A stretch of 64,000 nt of DNA from Lycorma delicatula (Eukaryota; Arthropoda; Insecta; Hemiptera; Fulgoridae): assembly GCF_047948215.1 (NCBI RefSeq), contig NC_134455.1, forward strand, positions 295,384,647 through 295,448,646, given 5' to 3'. Position numbers and translations under genes: made by a program. Positions within the stretch are counted from its first letter, which is position 1. Each line of letters begins with the position of its first letter. Below, piece after piece: positions 13,201 to 26,756 of the stretch. The notes below the pieces were generated by a model. It saw only the letters and a list, made by a program, of their open reading frames with translations, did not search any database and was not told the DNA's origin.

Positions 13201-16200
13201 CAGGTATGGCCATGCAAAATTGTAAATGTTACAGATTTTAACTATACTTTTCCTAATTTTTTTTGAAGCATAATTTATTTAAAACTAAGGGTGATAGAAA
13301 GATTGTATTTACAGATCTGTAATGTATGGGGAAACATTTCAAGAAATGTTATCACATTCAGAGAAACATTAAAACATTTTTTTTTGTCTATCAGTGTTAT
13401 GTAATGGGTTTTTTATTCTGATGGTGATGTATTCATCAGAAATTTGGACGATGAATGAGAAAGAGTGGAATAGGTTGCAAGCATTTGAAATGAAGTTCTT
13501 ATAAAATGAAGACAAGGTTGGGTAAGATAAAAAAAATCACAATCTAAGAAGACTTGAATACAGGCAGCTTGAGAAATAAGGTAGAACAGAATAAGTTGAG
13601 ATGGCTGGGTCATGTAAGCGTGTTGAAGGATAACAGAATTCCAAAGATTATGGAAAATTTGAAGGAATCAGGGAAAAGGCCAAGAAGTAGGCTGAGGAGA
13701 AGATGAAGAGATAAGATTAGGTTGGACTTAGAGAGAAGAGTAATATCCTAGGATAAGGTAGTAAGTAAACAACAGTGGGAAGAACAGTGTAAATGGAAAG
13801 GGAATAATAGGTAATGGTAAATTCCTAGACCCACAATAAAGTGGAAAGGGGCAGATATATATGTATGGGTTCTCAATATGCTTTTTAAAGGCTTACTAGC
13901 CTTTACTTGTAAGATCCAAATACTTCATTAATTAAAATTGTATTTGTCTATAACGCTGGAACCAATGAAAATAAATTCAACTTATTACTGCAGTTAAGAA
14001 AAAGTCCAAAATTCAAATTTTTTGGAAATTTTTAGCCTTTGTTTTAAAATTGTGTAAAAGGAAATAAACATGTATAAAATGAAAATTTATTCAGAGACTT
14101 GATAAAATCCTAAAAGAACAAAATCAACATTTTTTACTTACTTCAACCTAAATTGCCAGAGTTCAAGCTTGATCTATTCATTTAAAAATTAAATCCATTC
14201 TTCTTGTTTTGAAAAAAAAGAATCAAATAGAATAGCTGGAAGCAGGATAATAATCAAATTCTACACTTAATTACATTCAAGAATATAGTACACAGTTTTT
14301 AAGCACAGCATACATGGAGTAAAGCAAACTACCTTCCACCAGCATGCCAGGGTCGGCACTGCGGAAGCGACAGTGCTCTCTCTCTCCCTCGCAGCCTTGT
14401 GTGCAGCTTCCTATGTGTGCATGCACACAACAGCCAAACGCCACAGCACTGGAACTGTGAAGCGCACAATTCCATACAAAGATGTTTTGTATCTTTTTCA
14501 TAAACTGGGAAATGGCTATTGACGTTAAGCTTAAGCTTATTATATATTGTACAAGTATGAAGAAAAAATTAAAGAAAAAAGGAGTCATTATATTAAATGT
14601 AATCAATAATAACAAGTGGAAATAAGGAGTGCTGCAGTTCCACAGTGCTTATACAGAGCTACCAATGAACACAGATGTAGGACTTTCCTGTAACGCAGCT
14701 TTTTTCTGATGCATGGCTTACACAAACATACATCCACAACTTAATTAAAAATACGTCAGTGCTACACTAGCACTCTTTGTGGTGACAAAGGGTACTATTG
14801 ATGCAGTACACCCACTTAGCCACTAGTTTAGAGAATTTTTTGGGGTGGAGTGCGTTTTTGCATAAATTAAAAAAAATATATATTATTATTTTAATTGTTA
14901 ACAAATGTGTCGAAGAAAAATAAGACCTTAATTAGGCGAAATCTCAAGATACCAAGGATGACCTTCCTCAACAGCCTCCCTTTACCTCTTACTAGCCCCT
15001 TTACCTTTAAATTAAAAAATTTAATGGCATTATTACCCTATATACAGAAGTAATCTGACCAAGTTCGGTCAAAGTCAATCCAGTAGTTCTGGAGATATAC
15101 GGTGATTTAAACATCTGGAAAATTTCCATCTGTTTTTTGGATTCCTTAGGTGTCAAAACATCAAGATCCAGTGAAAACCACATATGCCCAAATTTTACTG
15201 ATTACAATAATTTCCCTCCTACAGCTATAGCTCTGCTATAGCACTAGATGGGAAAGTAAAATTAACCAGTGCAAAATATAATCTTAGGAATTTGAAAGAT
15301 TTTTAAAAAAAATTATTTGTTTTACAAGCCATTACAAAAATGAAACTTGATTAGAAAGCTCAAAAGAAATTAAGAAAGATATTGAAGTGTGTAGTTAAAA
15401 AAAGTTGAAATTAGGTAAATTGACAAAGTGAAACAAGTGGGTTGAGATTTACTGGAGAACAGGATGTTTATGAAAGTATTTTTTTTTAGACTAAAGATGT
15501 GGTTAAGGGATCATACATTAAGGGTTTTGGATTAATATATTGAGTAAAAACTGTAAAGGAAGACACAGATTACTAAATATAACAGATAAGTGAAAGAGTA
15601 TGATGAAAAAAGTACTGAAGTTATGACAGACATATAGTCAAAATAAAAAGGAATTGAAGAAGTGCAGCAAATCAATCAAATGACTGATAAAAAAAAATTA
15701 TTAATATATAATATAGAAGCAAATATTATACATGAATATATAATTTACATATCTATAAATAAAAATACATTAATATAGTGGTAATGTGTTACACATGTTC
15801 CTGATCACTTATAATTCCACAACATATTGGATTCAGATAGTTTTCTCTAACATGAAAACCACACCACTTTTAACCAGTATTGAAAAAGCATGAGGCAGGC
15901 AGAGGGTGATTGTGAGTGATTGGAGTTACTTAGATTTTCACTCTCCTTATATTGTTGATTACCTAAAAAAATATACTATGTAAACTTAAAAATAATACAA
16001 ATTACATTAAAATTTTTCCCAGGGTCATCCTCAATAAGTTGACGACCTATATCTTTACATGCTTCATTTTTAGGAATATTTGCTTCACATTCCCAATTTC
16101 TTTCTGGACTGTAAGCATAAGCAGCTGCTGGAGTTGCATGAGTTACTCTTGTAGTCGTGACAATGCCTAAAGTAAAAATAAGACATAAATTCAGTTTTAT

Positions 16201-19200
16201 TAAAAAATAAACCCAGTTTTTTTTTGTAATTATTACAACAAAAAAAAAACTTGCATAAATTATATTTAAATTTTATTTCTTGTGGGAGAAACTTGACTCT
16301 GACTGTAAATGATCATGGTAAGTGTTTCAAAAACATAACTTAAGAAGAAAAAATATATTGTAGATTCCTTTAATAATTAATAGAAAATAGAAAAGTAGCC
16401 ATTTAGTTGGTCTAATATCAAATTGCATAGCACTGAAGAAACAAGAAAGATTGCTTCAATCAGAAAACTGAATTTATCAACATAGATATATCTTTGACAT
16501 TATCAGATTATCACAGTGCTTATATTTAAATATATGCTTAATTAAATAAAATGCGTAAAGAAATTTCATTTTGCTCTAAAAAATTATACAATTTGTTTGG
16601 CATATGAAAGAGTAAGAGGCAAGTTTGAAAATGGTGTGTTTGAAACAAGTGCCTTTCTGATAAATGAAAGAGTTAAAAACTAATTATACCAAATAAGGCA
16701 GAGGACATTGGCAAACAGCAAGGTGACAGTTAATAATAATAATAGGTAACAGATAACGAATAATTAGCTTGCAGTCTTTCTGCAATGTAATTGAAAGGAT
16801 TACCATTATTCCTATATTAATCCTAAGAATAACTTTACCATGATACTTTTAAACATTTTTGAAAATCATATGATAATTCCAGTTGCAGCTCTTCTAACTC
16901 CACAATTTTTTATTTTTTTCAGGAGTGTGTCAATCTCATGACGAACAAACATACTTAGGATATACTCCTTTCTCCTTAAACCTTCAATGATAACCTCAAG
17001 AGTATTTCATTCATATCTATAATGCTTTTACTCTTAACTGCAGCCAAACTAGTATTTACTGTTCAATTATCCCTGGCCAAAAATATTTCATGACTTTTTT
17101 TTAACTAGCTGACCTGGCAATGCTTTGCTATTGCTAGATTTGGGTGTATAAATAGATTAAATTAACACAATTGAAAGTTTGATAAAACATTAAAAACTGA
17201 ACATTACTGGACTTCACAAAATTTAACCCTTTCACTTTTCTCTGTTTCACTGTTCCCTTATTCCCTATTTATTTCCAAATTTTCCCATTTCCCCATTTCC
17301 TGCTTTCCCAATTTTCCTTTTCTCCTCTTTTCCCTTTCCATGTCCCATTTATCCTTTTTTCCTCCCCCTTTTTATTTCCCTTTTCCCATTTTCCCGCACG
17401 TTAATCGGTCCAGTAGTTTTTTAGTCTACAGCGGACTCACATACAAACATTGCCTTTTATACATATAGAAGAAGAAAGTCTGTATGCATATTTGTTTGTT
17501 TCGTAAATATCTCGACACCGGCGCCACCTAGCGGATATAGTTTTTGCAAAAATGATTCTTTTCACGTAACTAATATATATTCTTAATATGATACAAATCG
17601 GACCATAAATGCAATTTTTCCAAACATCGCAACCCCAGCGCCTTCATTTTTTAATGACTATTTTTTTTCCATGTACGTAACACATATTTTTAATATGAGC
17701 CAAATCGGAATATAAATACAATTTTTTTAAATATCAACACCCCAGCGCCACTTTTTTTTCCTGTTTAGCCCCTGGGAATCACCTTCTGGTATTACTTCAG
17801 AGGGTGAATGAGGATGATATATATGAGTGTAGTCTTGTACAGTCTCAGGTCGACCATTTCTGAAATGTGTGATTAATTGAAATTAAATCCGTATAAAAGT
17901 AACTTCCTTTACTAGGATTTAAACCTTGCAACTCTCGACTTCGAAATAAGCTGATTTGCGTAGACGCGTTAACCACTAGACAAACCCGGTGGAATAATAG
18001 ACCCCAGCGCCAACTAGCGGATCCCATTTTTTGCAAAAATATTTCTTTTCACGTAAAAAATATATTTTTTGAATATGAGCCAAATCGGACCATAAATACA
18101 ATTTTTCAAAATATTTGGACTCCAGTGACACCTAGCGGGTCCAAACTAATTCGGAAACCTTCGCGGGCGTGCGCACAACTCACCAAATTTCATCGCAATC
18201 GGATAAATGATATAGGACCGCATTGGGGACAAACAAACATTCATTTTTATATATTTATATATTAGATTAAAGTGTAAGGAATTGTACTTATTGGCTGAAT
18301 TTTTTATTTAAAAAAAAATTCATGTTCATTTTCAGTATTTTTATTCTGGAATCGTTTGAAATGAATTTAAAACGTTTTATGAAACGTTGTTAAGACTTAA
18401 GCAAATTTACACTTTCCAGAACTATTCCTTTATTTAATCACATATTATCTATAAACCTGTTATGAATATGGCCAAAAAATCATTAAAAAATAATTATTAA
18501 CAACATTTAATTTTTTTTCCTCATATAAATTATGTAAACAAATATTATCTACTACAACAAAATCACATTAGAGTTGATATACATTTTAACTAATTTATAA
18601 ATTATTGAGGGTGATAAATGTGTTACATCATTTAATTAACATATTTTTCTAAGTCGCAATTATAAGGCCCTAAATAAGTACTGGGATAACTTTGGGACAA
18701 TCTTTCTAATTTTTTTATTACTCCTGTCAACACTTATTAAGCTAAATTGCTGAACTATTGTATTATATAGTGTTCAACTTAAAAGAGGCCTCATCAATCA
18801 GTAGTTTATATTAAATGCATATATTGGTATGAGGGTAAGTTAATGTGGAAGATGTTGGTACAACTGGAACTGGAGTTGGGAAGACTGTTTATTGCCTGCA
18901 CATTTAAATATTGCCAGTCTGTGTCGAGAACTGGCTTTTGAACAGAGTTGTATAATCATGCATTATATTTAGAGATTTCATGACAAATGTGTATTCATGA
19001 TGAAAACTTATTTAGAGATGAAATCTCATATTGTGCGTCAGTGAAAGTTAGGGAGAAATTTAAAAAGGAAGCATCGGTGAAAAGTTTTATTCAGAAAATA
19101 GTTAAAAAATTTCATAAAACCGGTTTGGTGTTTTACCAGTCTATGGTAAACAATTTCCAACTTGAAACTGAACATCAACATGAATCCTAAATAATAATTT

Positions 19201-22200
19201 TCAAAAATCATAATAGAAACCTTATCATAAACATAATAATTAGATAAATTAATAAACTATGCACAAAGAATCTAGTAAGTTAATTAATCAAACTCAATCT
19301 AACCAAAGGAACTGAAAAAAAATTATCTTCTTGACGCCGCTACAATCAGATTCAAATGAAAAATATATAGGAATCCAACCAAGACCCATTTAATGTTAAA
19401 ACAAATTAAAAATCTGTCTCTTCTGAGAATCATCATCATATAAAAACATTTGGTGGTAATGATGCTCATCTTTCATATCATGTTTCTTTGTTGTTTATTT
19501 GCAAAAAGTGTCTATTAATATAGCTATAAATGATAAAAGTTGATAATAAATTTCATTCTAACGACTTATTAAAAACTAAAATTGTAAATTTATTTGTTAA
19601 ACCAATAAAAATTTTAAATCCATGAATTCAACCATATAAGATGTTCTGAACTATTATAAAATGAATAGTTCAAAATATTGTGCAATTGTATTTTCTGTAG
19701 TTTTAACAAAAATTTATTTTTATAAAAAAGTTTGTTAATTTACCCAACCTCTGAGAAAGTATTGAAAGTTATTCAATGCTAGAAATTTAATGATCTATAA
19801 AAAAACTCATAATTTAAACAAAAATAAAATCTGTTTCAAATCAATAGGTTAATGCAATAAATATTAGAAAAATGATGTAATGTATGAATTTTATTTACTT
19901 ATTTTTTTGTTAAATTTATTAGTTTTAGAAAGGCTTTTCTTTTTCCTGTTTAGCCTCCGGTAACTACCGTTTAGATAATACTTCAGAGGATGAATGAGGA
20001 TGATATGTATGAGTGTGAATGAAGTGTATTCTTGTACATTCTCAGTTCGACAATACCTGAGATGTGTGGTTAATTGAAACCCAACCACCAAAGAACACCG
20101 GTATCCACGATCTAGTATTAAAGTCCGTGTAAAAATATCTGGCTTTACTAGGACTTGAACGCTGGAACTCTTGACTTCCAAATCAGCTGATTTGGGAAGA
20201 CGCGTTCACCACTAGACCAACCCGGTGGGTTAGTTTTAGAAAGGCTACAAACTCAAAAGATAACTGTACCCCTACCATATCAAATTTAATGACTACTCAA
20301 ATCATTTCTGAGTTGTAAAGAAAACAGAAGTAAACAGATATTTATAGACTTATTCATATAATCATAATTTATATTTTTAGAATCAGGGACTTCAAAATGT
20401 TTAAAATGCACAAACACCAGAGTGGGTTGTGTTTTATCTAGTGCTAATATGCTCTTGTGGAAAGGTTGTAAACTATTATGCAAACTTAATTAATACATCT
20501 ATTTACTAATGTATTGTATACATTCAAGAAGTATTGATATTGTGTGACTATAGTGTGGTAAAATGAACATTCTACTGAGTGTTAAGTTTAATGTTAAATT
20601 ATGTACATCAGGTTTAACACATATTGTTTTCTTTAACAGAAATTCATTTTATATGAATACTCTTCTAGCCAACTGATTGTGCATTGTATGAGTTATCACA
20701 GCCCTAAACAAGCTAACCTAACCAATGCACAAACTGAACCTTCTGTTGCGGGGTTCACATCTCGATTGACTACAATACTGCTGACTACAACTGCATTGTG
20801 AGTCTGCTTTGCCTGCACATGCGTATTCTGCTGACCTGGAAAGTATAAAGAACAAATCTTGAAGATATTTCATGTCGTAGGTTGAGCCTACGAAGTGGCA
20901 GTATTTGGATAATAGTAACTGTGTTACTACTACCTAATTATTAAACCACAAATATTTTATCCACTAACAGAATGTTGTAAGACAAAAAAATTTAGTTCTG
21001 AATTACTTTTTTGTCCAGCATATAATTCTGTTCAAAATTTCAATAAAAGTTGATTAAATTTTGACTGAAATTTTTTGATAAAATAAATCTTGAGCAGATG
21101 ATTCAGTAAAAAGCTGTTTTGTAAAACAAAGAGACCCTAAATCAAGTGATGAATGCAATTAAATATATTGCACTAATTAACAGTTTAAATGATACGTTTA
21201 ATGGCAACATTCTCGGTAAAATACTTACAGAAATTACATATTTCTCAACATAGTACAACAAAACAACACAACATAAAACTATATAACATCATCTGATTAC
21301 TATCATTAAATTCTAGATTATTTCCAAATTTTTTTTTTTTGTCTTCAGTCATTTGACTGGTTTGATGCAGCTCTCCAAGATTCCCTATCTAGTGCTAGTC
21401 ATTTCATTTCAGTATACCCTCTACATCCTACATCCCTAACAATTTGTTTTACATATTCCAAACGTGGCCTGCCTACACAATTTTTCCCTTCTACCTGTCC
21501 TTCCAGTATTAAAGCGACTATTCCAGGTTGCCTTAGTATGTGGCCTATAAGTCTGTCTCTTCTTTTAACTATATTTTTCCAAATGCTTCTTTCTTCATCT
21601 ATTTGCCGCAAAACCTCTTCATTTGTCACTTTATCCACCCATCTGATTTTTAGCATTCTCCTATAGCACCACATTTCAAAAGCTTCTAATCTTTTCCTCT
21701 CAGATAATCCGATTGTCAAAGCTTCACTTCCATATAAAGCGACACTCCAAACATATACTTTCAAATTTTTTCCTGACATTTAAATTAATTTTTGATGTTA
21801 ACAAATTATATTTCTGACTGAAGGCTCGTTTAGCTTGTGCTAGTCGGCATTTTATATCGCTCCTGCTTCGTCCATCTTTAGTAATTCTACCTCCCAAATA
21901 ACAAAATTCTTCTACCTCCATAATCTTTTCTCCTGCTATTTTCACATTCAGTGGTCCATCTTTGTTATTTCTACTACATTTCATTACTTTTGTTTTGTTC
22001 TTGTTTATTTTCATGCGATAGTTCCAAATTAACAAAAATCAAATCATAAAAAACATGGTACATAACACTGGCTTAAAATGAAGTATTGTATTGAATGAAT
22101 GATTGTAATGAGATTAGCTCAATTTTTTTTCTTTATATATAAGCCAGACTGATGTAGCAGCTGAGCAGAAGGTGTGCACTTCTTATACAGCTTGCTATAT

Positions 22201-22402
22201 ATTATTAATAATAATAATACACAAAATATTAGCCCCTTGCTAACATAATTTTTTTAAAAACTATTAAATTCTTTTATGAATTAATAATGTCATTTAACAA
22301 TCAATGACAAAAACAGTTAATTAATTTAAAATAATATTCTACCAAATATACTGTATATGAAATGTGCAGTAACATGAACTGTATTCAATATAATATTACA
22401 TG

Positions 22403-22435
<33 letters not shown>

Positions 22436-25400
22436 TTTTAAAAAATTAGAACAATTCTTATATTAAATATACAAAATTTATATTTCCTTTAAATTATATT
22501 GTTACAATAAAGAATACTTTAATAAGGTTTTATTTTACGGCCTTTACACAAATAGTTGAAATGTAATTGTAACGAATTACAAAAATAACTTATCCTTATA
22601 CATATTATCTGCTTATAGCCTAATTTACATTAACAACAAAACTTAATTGTACTCAAACTTGTGTAAATAAATAATTATATTTGTGATTACTATAGTCATA
22701 AGCACTTTAGCAGTAGTAAGTATTTCAATATCTCTATAAGTTGGTGTTACAAATTCTTGATCTGCTCGGGAGAATAACATTAACAGTAATTAAAAAAAAA
22801 AAAAAATAGTACTCTTTATAGAGTTTGCAAACATTTTAAATTACATTTCACATTGACTTTAGATTCCCTCTCAACTCATTCCTCTTGGCTGGCTTGAGAT
22901 AATTCAATGTGACAGGAATATAATGATTTTAATATTTCTAAAGAGCAATGCTAAAATAATGCAATTATTTCATTCTTAGTAGGAAATGAAATTATGTGTA
23001 CCTACAAATTTCACTATAGTATTTTTCATTTTTAAATGTATAACTTAAAAATTATCATTAAATTTTTATGATTCAAACAGACTCATAAATAACCTACATT
23101 CCTTCACTTTTAGTATGAAAAAACAGACCTATTTGTTTTCATTATACATCTAATACACCATTCCTTATAACTCACATGAAAACTGAGCAAACTAACACAG
23201 AATTTTTCTGATTATGTTATAACAATTTCTTTTCAAATCATACCAACAAAAATTATAAATAATTGAGCATCTATAATGAGTATAGTAAATTTAATAAATT
23301 TGAAGCATGTAAGGCACAAGAAGCATTAATAAGAAATTTAGACAACTGGTATTTTTGTATTGTATAGTCATTATCATGTTGAACAATGTGTCATTTTAAG
23401 GACCGAATGTCATTTGCACTGTCAATGTCATTTGCTGCCAAGAATTCCGTTGTACAATAGTATATTCTACTCAGTAAAGAAGGACTGGAAACTGAATTAC
23501 TTTACTCCCATTTTTGTCAAGTATCTCTATTCTACATAACACGATATTGATAATTTTAAAAATAATTTATATCTTGCACCAGATTGCCTATGAAATTTTA
23601 GGGAAAGTTAAAATAAAATAGATGATTAAATGTTTATAAAAAACAAGTAGCAGTATTTGGATAATAGTAACTATGTTACTACTACCTAATTATTAAACTG
23701 TAAATATTTTATCCACAAACAGAATGTTATGACAAAAAAAAAATTTAGTTCTGAATAACTTTTTTGTCCAGCATATAATTCTGTTCAAAATTTTAATAAA
23801 AGTTGATTAAATTTTGACTAAAAATTTTTGATAAAATGAATCTTGAGCAAATGATTCAGTAAAAAGCTGTTTTGTAAAACAAAGACACCCTGAATGAAAT
23901 GTCAACAAAAAAAGTTTTACTAATGCAATAAACAAATGTATTCCTATGATTTGGGTGTTTCAAAATTTGGTTTAAATGGATGTAACAATTTTTTTTAATA
24001 TAAATTTAAAAAACTATTATTGTCAGGAAGCTTCTTTACTCCCGTATCATATTACATTATTCTTTTAATATTTTTAACAAAAGCATTTATTCCTATCACA
24101 ATTAAAATTAATATCCCCTGCAATTTCCAGTGCAATCAGTTCCACTACCATTGTCTTGTGTGAGCAAAAATAAATCAATAAGTGTAGATAATGGCTTAAT
24201 TATATCAGTTTTATTTTTAAATGCAAAAATAATGAAAAGACCAAACAAACAATGAATAAACAGAATTCAAATTATATATGTAGATACTTGATTATATACA
24301 ATGTCCGGGCTAAAGGAATAAAAAATAATGGCCAAATTTGAAAGCACAGTTACAGAGTGTCGGGTTGAAGGTTTCCAAAAGTAATAGCCTACATTTAGAA
24401 AGTATGTCGTCGTAACCGCTTAATCGTAGGGTCAACTGATGGCACGAAATATTTTCAAGATTTGTTCTTTATACTTTCAAGGTCAGCGGGATACGCATGT
24501 GCAGGCAAAGCAGACTCACAATGCAGATGTAGTCAATCGAGATGTGAATCCCGTAACAGAAGGTTCAGTTTGTGTTATTTCAGACAGTTACGCGTGTACA
24601 AACTGAATGGAATATCGATCTCCTACATCCAAATCTATTCGTCAGTGGGATACGATTTTAAGAGGGACTGGAGCTTAGTATCACAATCTGAAAACATCCA
24701 AAAATTTCTGTTAGTGAAGAGACTGTGGATCGTGTACGCGATGCATTCACTGCCAGTCCTGTAAAGTCAATTAGGCGGGATAATTCCTTGTTCCACTGTT
24801 CACGACATAGTTCATAAATGGCTCCGTTTGCGAATTCAAGTCACAACTCCATCACATTAAATGATCACCCCCCCCCCTACGATATCAGTTTGCTGCATAA
24901 GTAATGCACCATGTTGAAAACAATCCTAATTGTCTTAACACTTTGTTATTTAGTAATGAGGCAACCTTCCATTCATACGAGAAAGTTAACAGACATAACT
25001 GTCGAATTTGGGGTCTGAAAACCCCTATACAGTAATAGGAAATAAAAGGGACTATGACTGCATTGTGCGAGTCGACTTGCCTGCACATGCGTATTCTGCT
25101 GACCTTGAGATTATCAGAACAAATCTTGGAGATATTTCCTGTCGTCGATTGAGCCTACGATTAACAGATTACGACGACCCTACTTTCTAAATATAGGCTA
25201 TTAATTTTGGAAACCTTCAACCCGACACTCTGTACTTGTGTTTTCAAATTATAGATTAAATTTAAACTGAAATCTTTAGACTTTCGTTTCTCTGAAGGAA
25301 GCCAAGTGATATTGTATGGAGTGGGTGGGAAGCCCCTTTACAGTGTAGTAATTCCAGCTTAATCGGGCTCCACTGCTGTCAATTCTCACCGCTGATATTG

Positions 25401-26715
25401 CTCACTGCTGCTCAAAAAGGTGGGGAGGATAAGCCGTGGTGGGGATCGTCCGGTGTGTTCATTCGTGGTGGGATGACCTTAGTCGTAGTCAAGTGGGGAA
25501 CAGTGGCAGATACGAGTGCGTTCACTGTCGAAGAGTGTTTTGTTAGCTTGTGTGTGGGTCCACGAATGTCCACGCACTGGTAAAACATTGGAGAACATTA
25601 TGAATGATTTCTTTGTGTGTTTTGGGAAATTGTCACAATCATGGCAAACATTGTTGACATGAGAGAATATGCCATTTGCAACGGAAAGCGTTTTTGATAC
25701 GCCATACAGTGGGAGGCTGAGCAGAATCGCTGGATCAGGCGTGGTTCAGAAGAGTTACCGGCTCCACTGCCTTGGCCAGCAAGAAGCCCTGACCTCACCA
25801 CACCTGACAACACCTTGCGGTTCTGTAAAATAAGAGATTCGAAAACACAGATACATCAATAATGAATAGCTCCAAGACACTGTTCTGTCAGTATTTGTAA
25901 TGATCACCACTGATATCCTGGTGTGGATGAACAACCAAACATGGAGATGCATGCATCTGTACTTTGAACATGGTGAAATTCACTCAGACGTTTTCACACA
26001 AGACGATTCACACAAGGTAAGTTGCATCAGTCCTAATAACTTCATAACTAGTGTAACGTGACTTCTTGCCCACTCCATAGGAAGCCTAGTCTTACAATGT
26101 CTTCACTTGGCGAAAACTCCCAGAAATTTGTCAAAAAGAACTTTTTGACAAATAAAAATTTGAATTTTGTGACATTCAATTTAAGTAGCACACAAATTTG
26201 GGGAAGCAAGGGATCTCAAACATCTTCGTCATCTTGGCTCTTAATTTAAACTCAAAATTTTTAAGTTAAAAAAGTTGATACAATTTTCTTTTTTTATCTT
26301 TTTTCACTGCGTTTTCATTTTGTAAAAAGTTTATCTTAATTCCTATTAAAGAATATATATTTTTTTAAATTTGATAGTACTAGAAAAAACCCCTGCCTAC
26401 ATGAAAAAATATCATTTTTAAGTATCATAAAAATAAGAAAACTTGTTTAATAAAAATATGAAACAGGATGTACAATAATAATGTAGAGACTATAACTATG
26501 AATGAGCTGGGACATTTTGTGGAATGTGGAAATGTAGATTATTTTTATTTTCCTGGAAATACAGCTGTAGAGCTGTATTTCAATGCAAGAAGGAAAGTAT
26601 GGTAATTGGTGAAAAAATGGTGTATGGGTTTCCTTTCATTTTTTGAGTTTCATGACCCAAGGACCCCAAAAAACAAAAACGTGGGGGTAATGTTCATACG
26701 TATGTATGTGTGCTG

Positions 26716-26756
<41 letters not shown>

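Larger units (their letters stand above)
11233..16005 (-). other. Phosphatase intron 3 (repeat-rich)
   Basis: A 4.8-kb intron packed with old elements: a LINE RT relic split by the uncharacterised family relic U1 (11.6-13.8 kb), a 640-bp repeat (14.03-14.66 kb), an unassigned repeat (14.94-15.26 kb) and an RTE-like 3' tail (15.4-15.7 kb). Confidence 0.7.
17105..18263. repeat. Composite dispersed arthropod repeat
   Basis: Begins TAGCTGACCTGGCAATGC and ends in a T/A-rich tail after GGGGACAAACAAACATTC. It includes near-duplicates of CCAGCGCCACCTAGCGG and of CAAATCGGACCATAAAT, so it is partly tandem. This type of sequence is common in arthropod genomes, but the family was not assigned. It is interrupted by a SINE at 17751-18000 and contains a pyrimidine tract. 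Confidence 0.5.

Noticed and set aside
14277..14615. 112-codon minus-strand frame with Cys/His residues, similar to one at 42559-42756
   Set aside because: Both lie in repeat M1 and the similarity comes from shared DNA; frames differ after a short block and no family is recognised.
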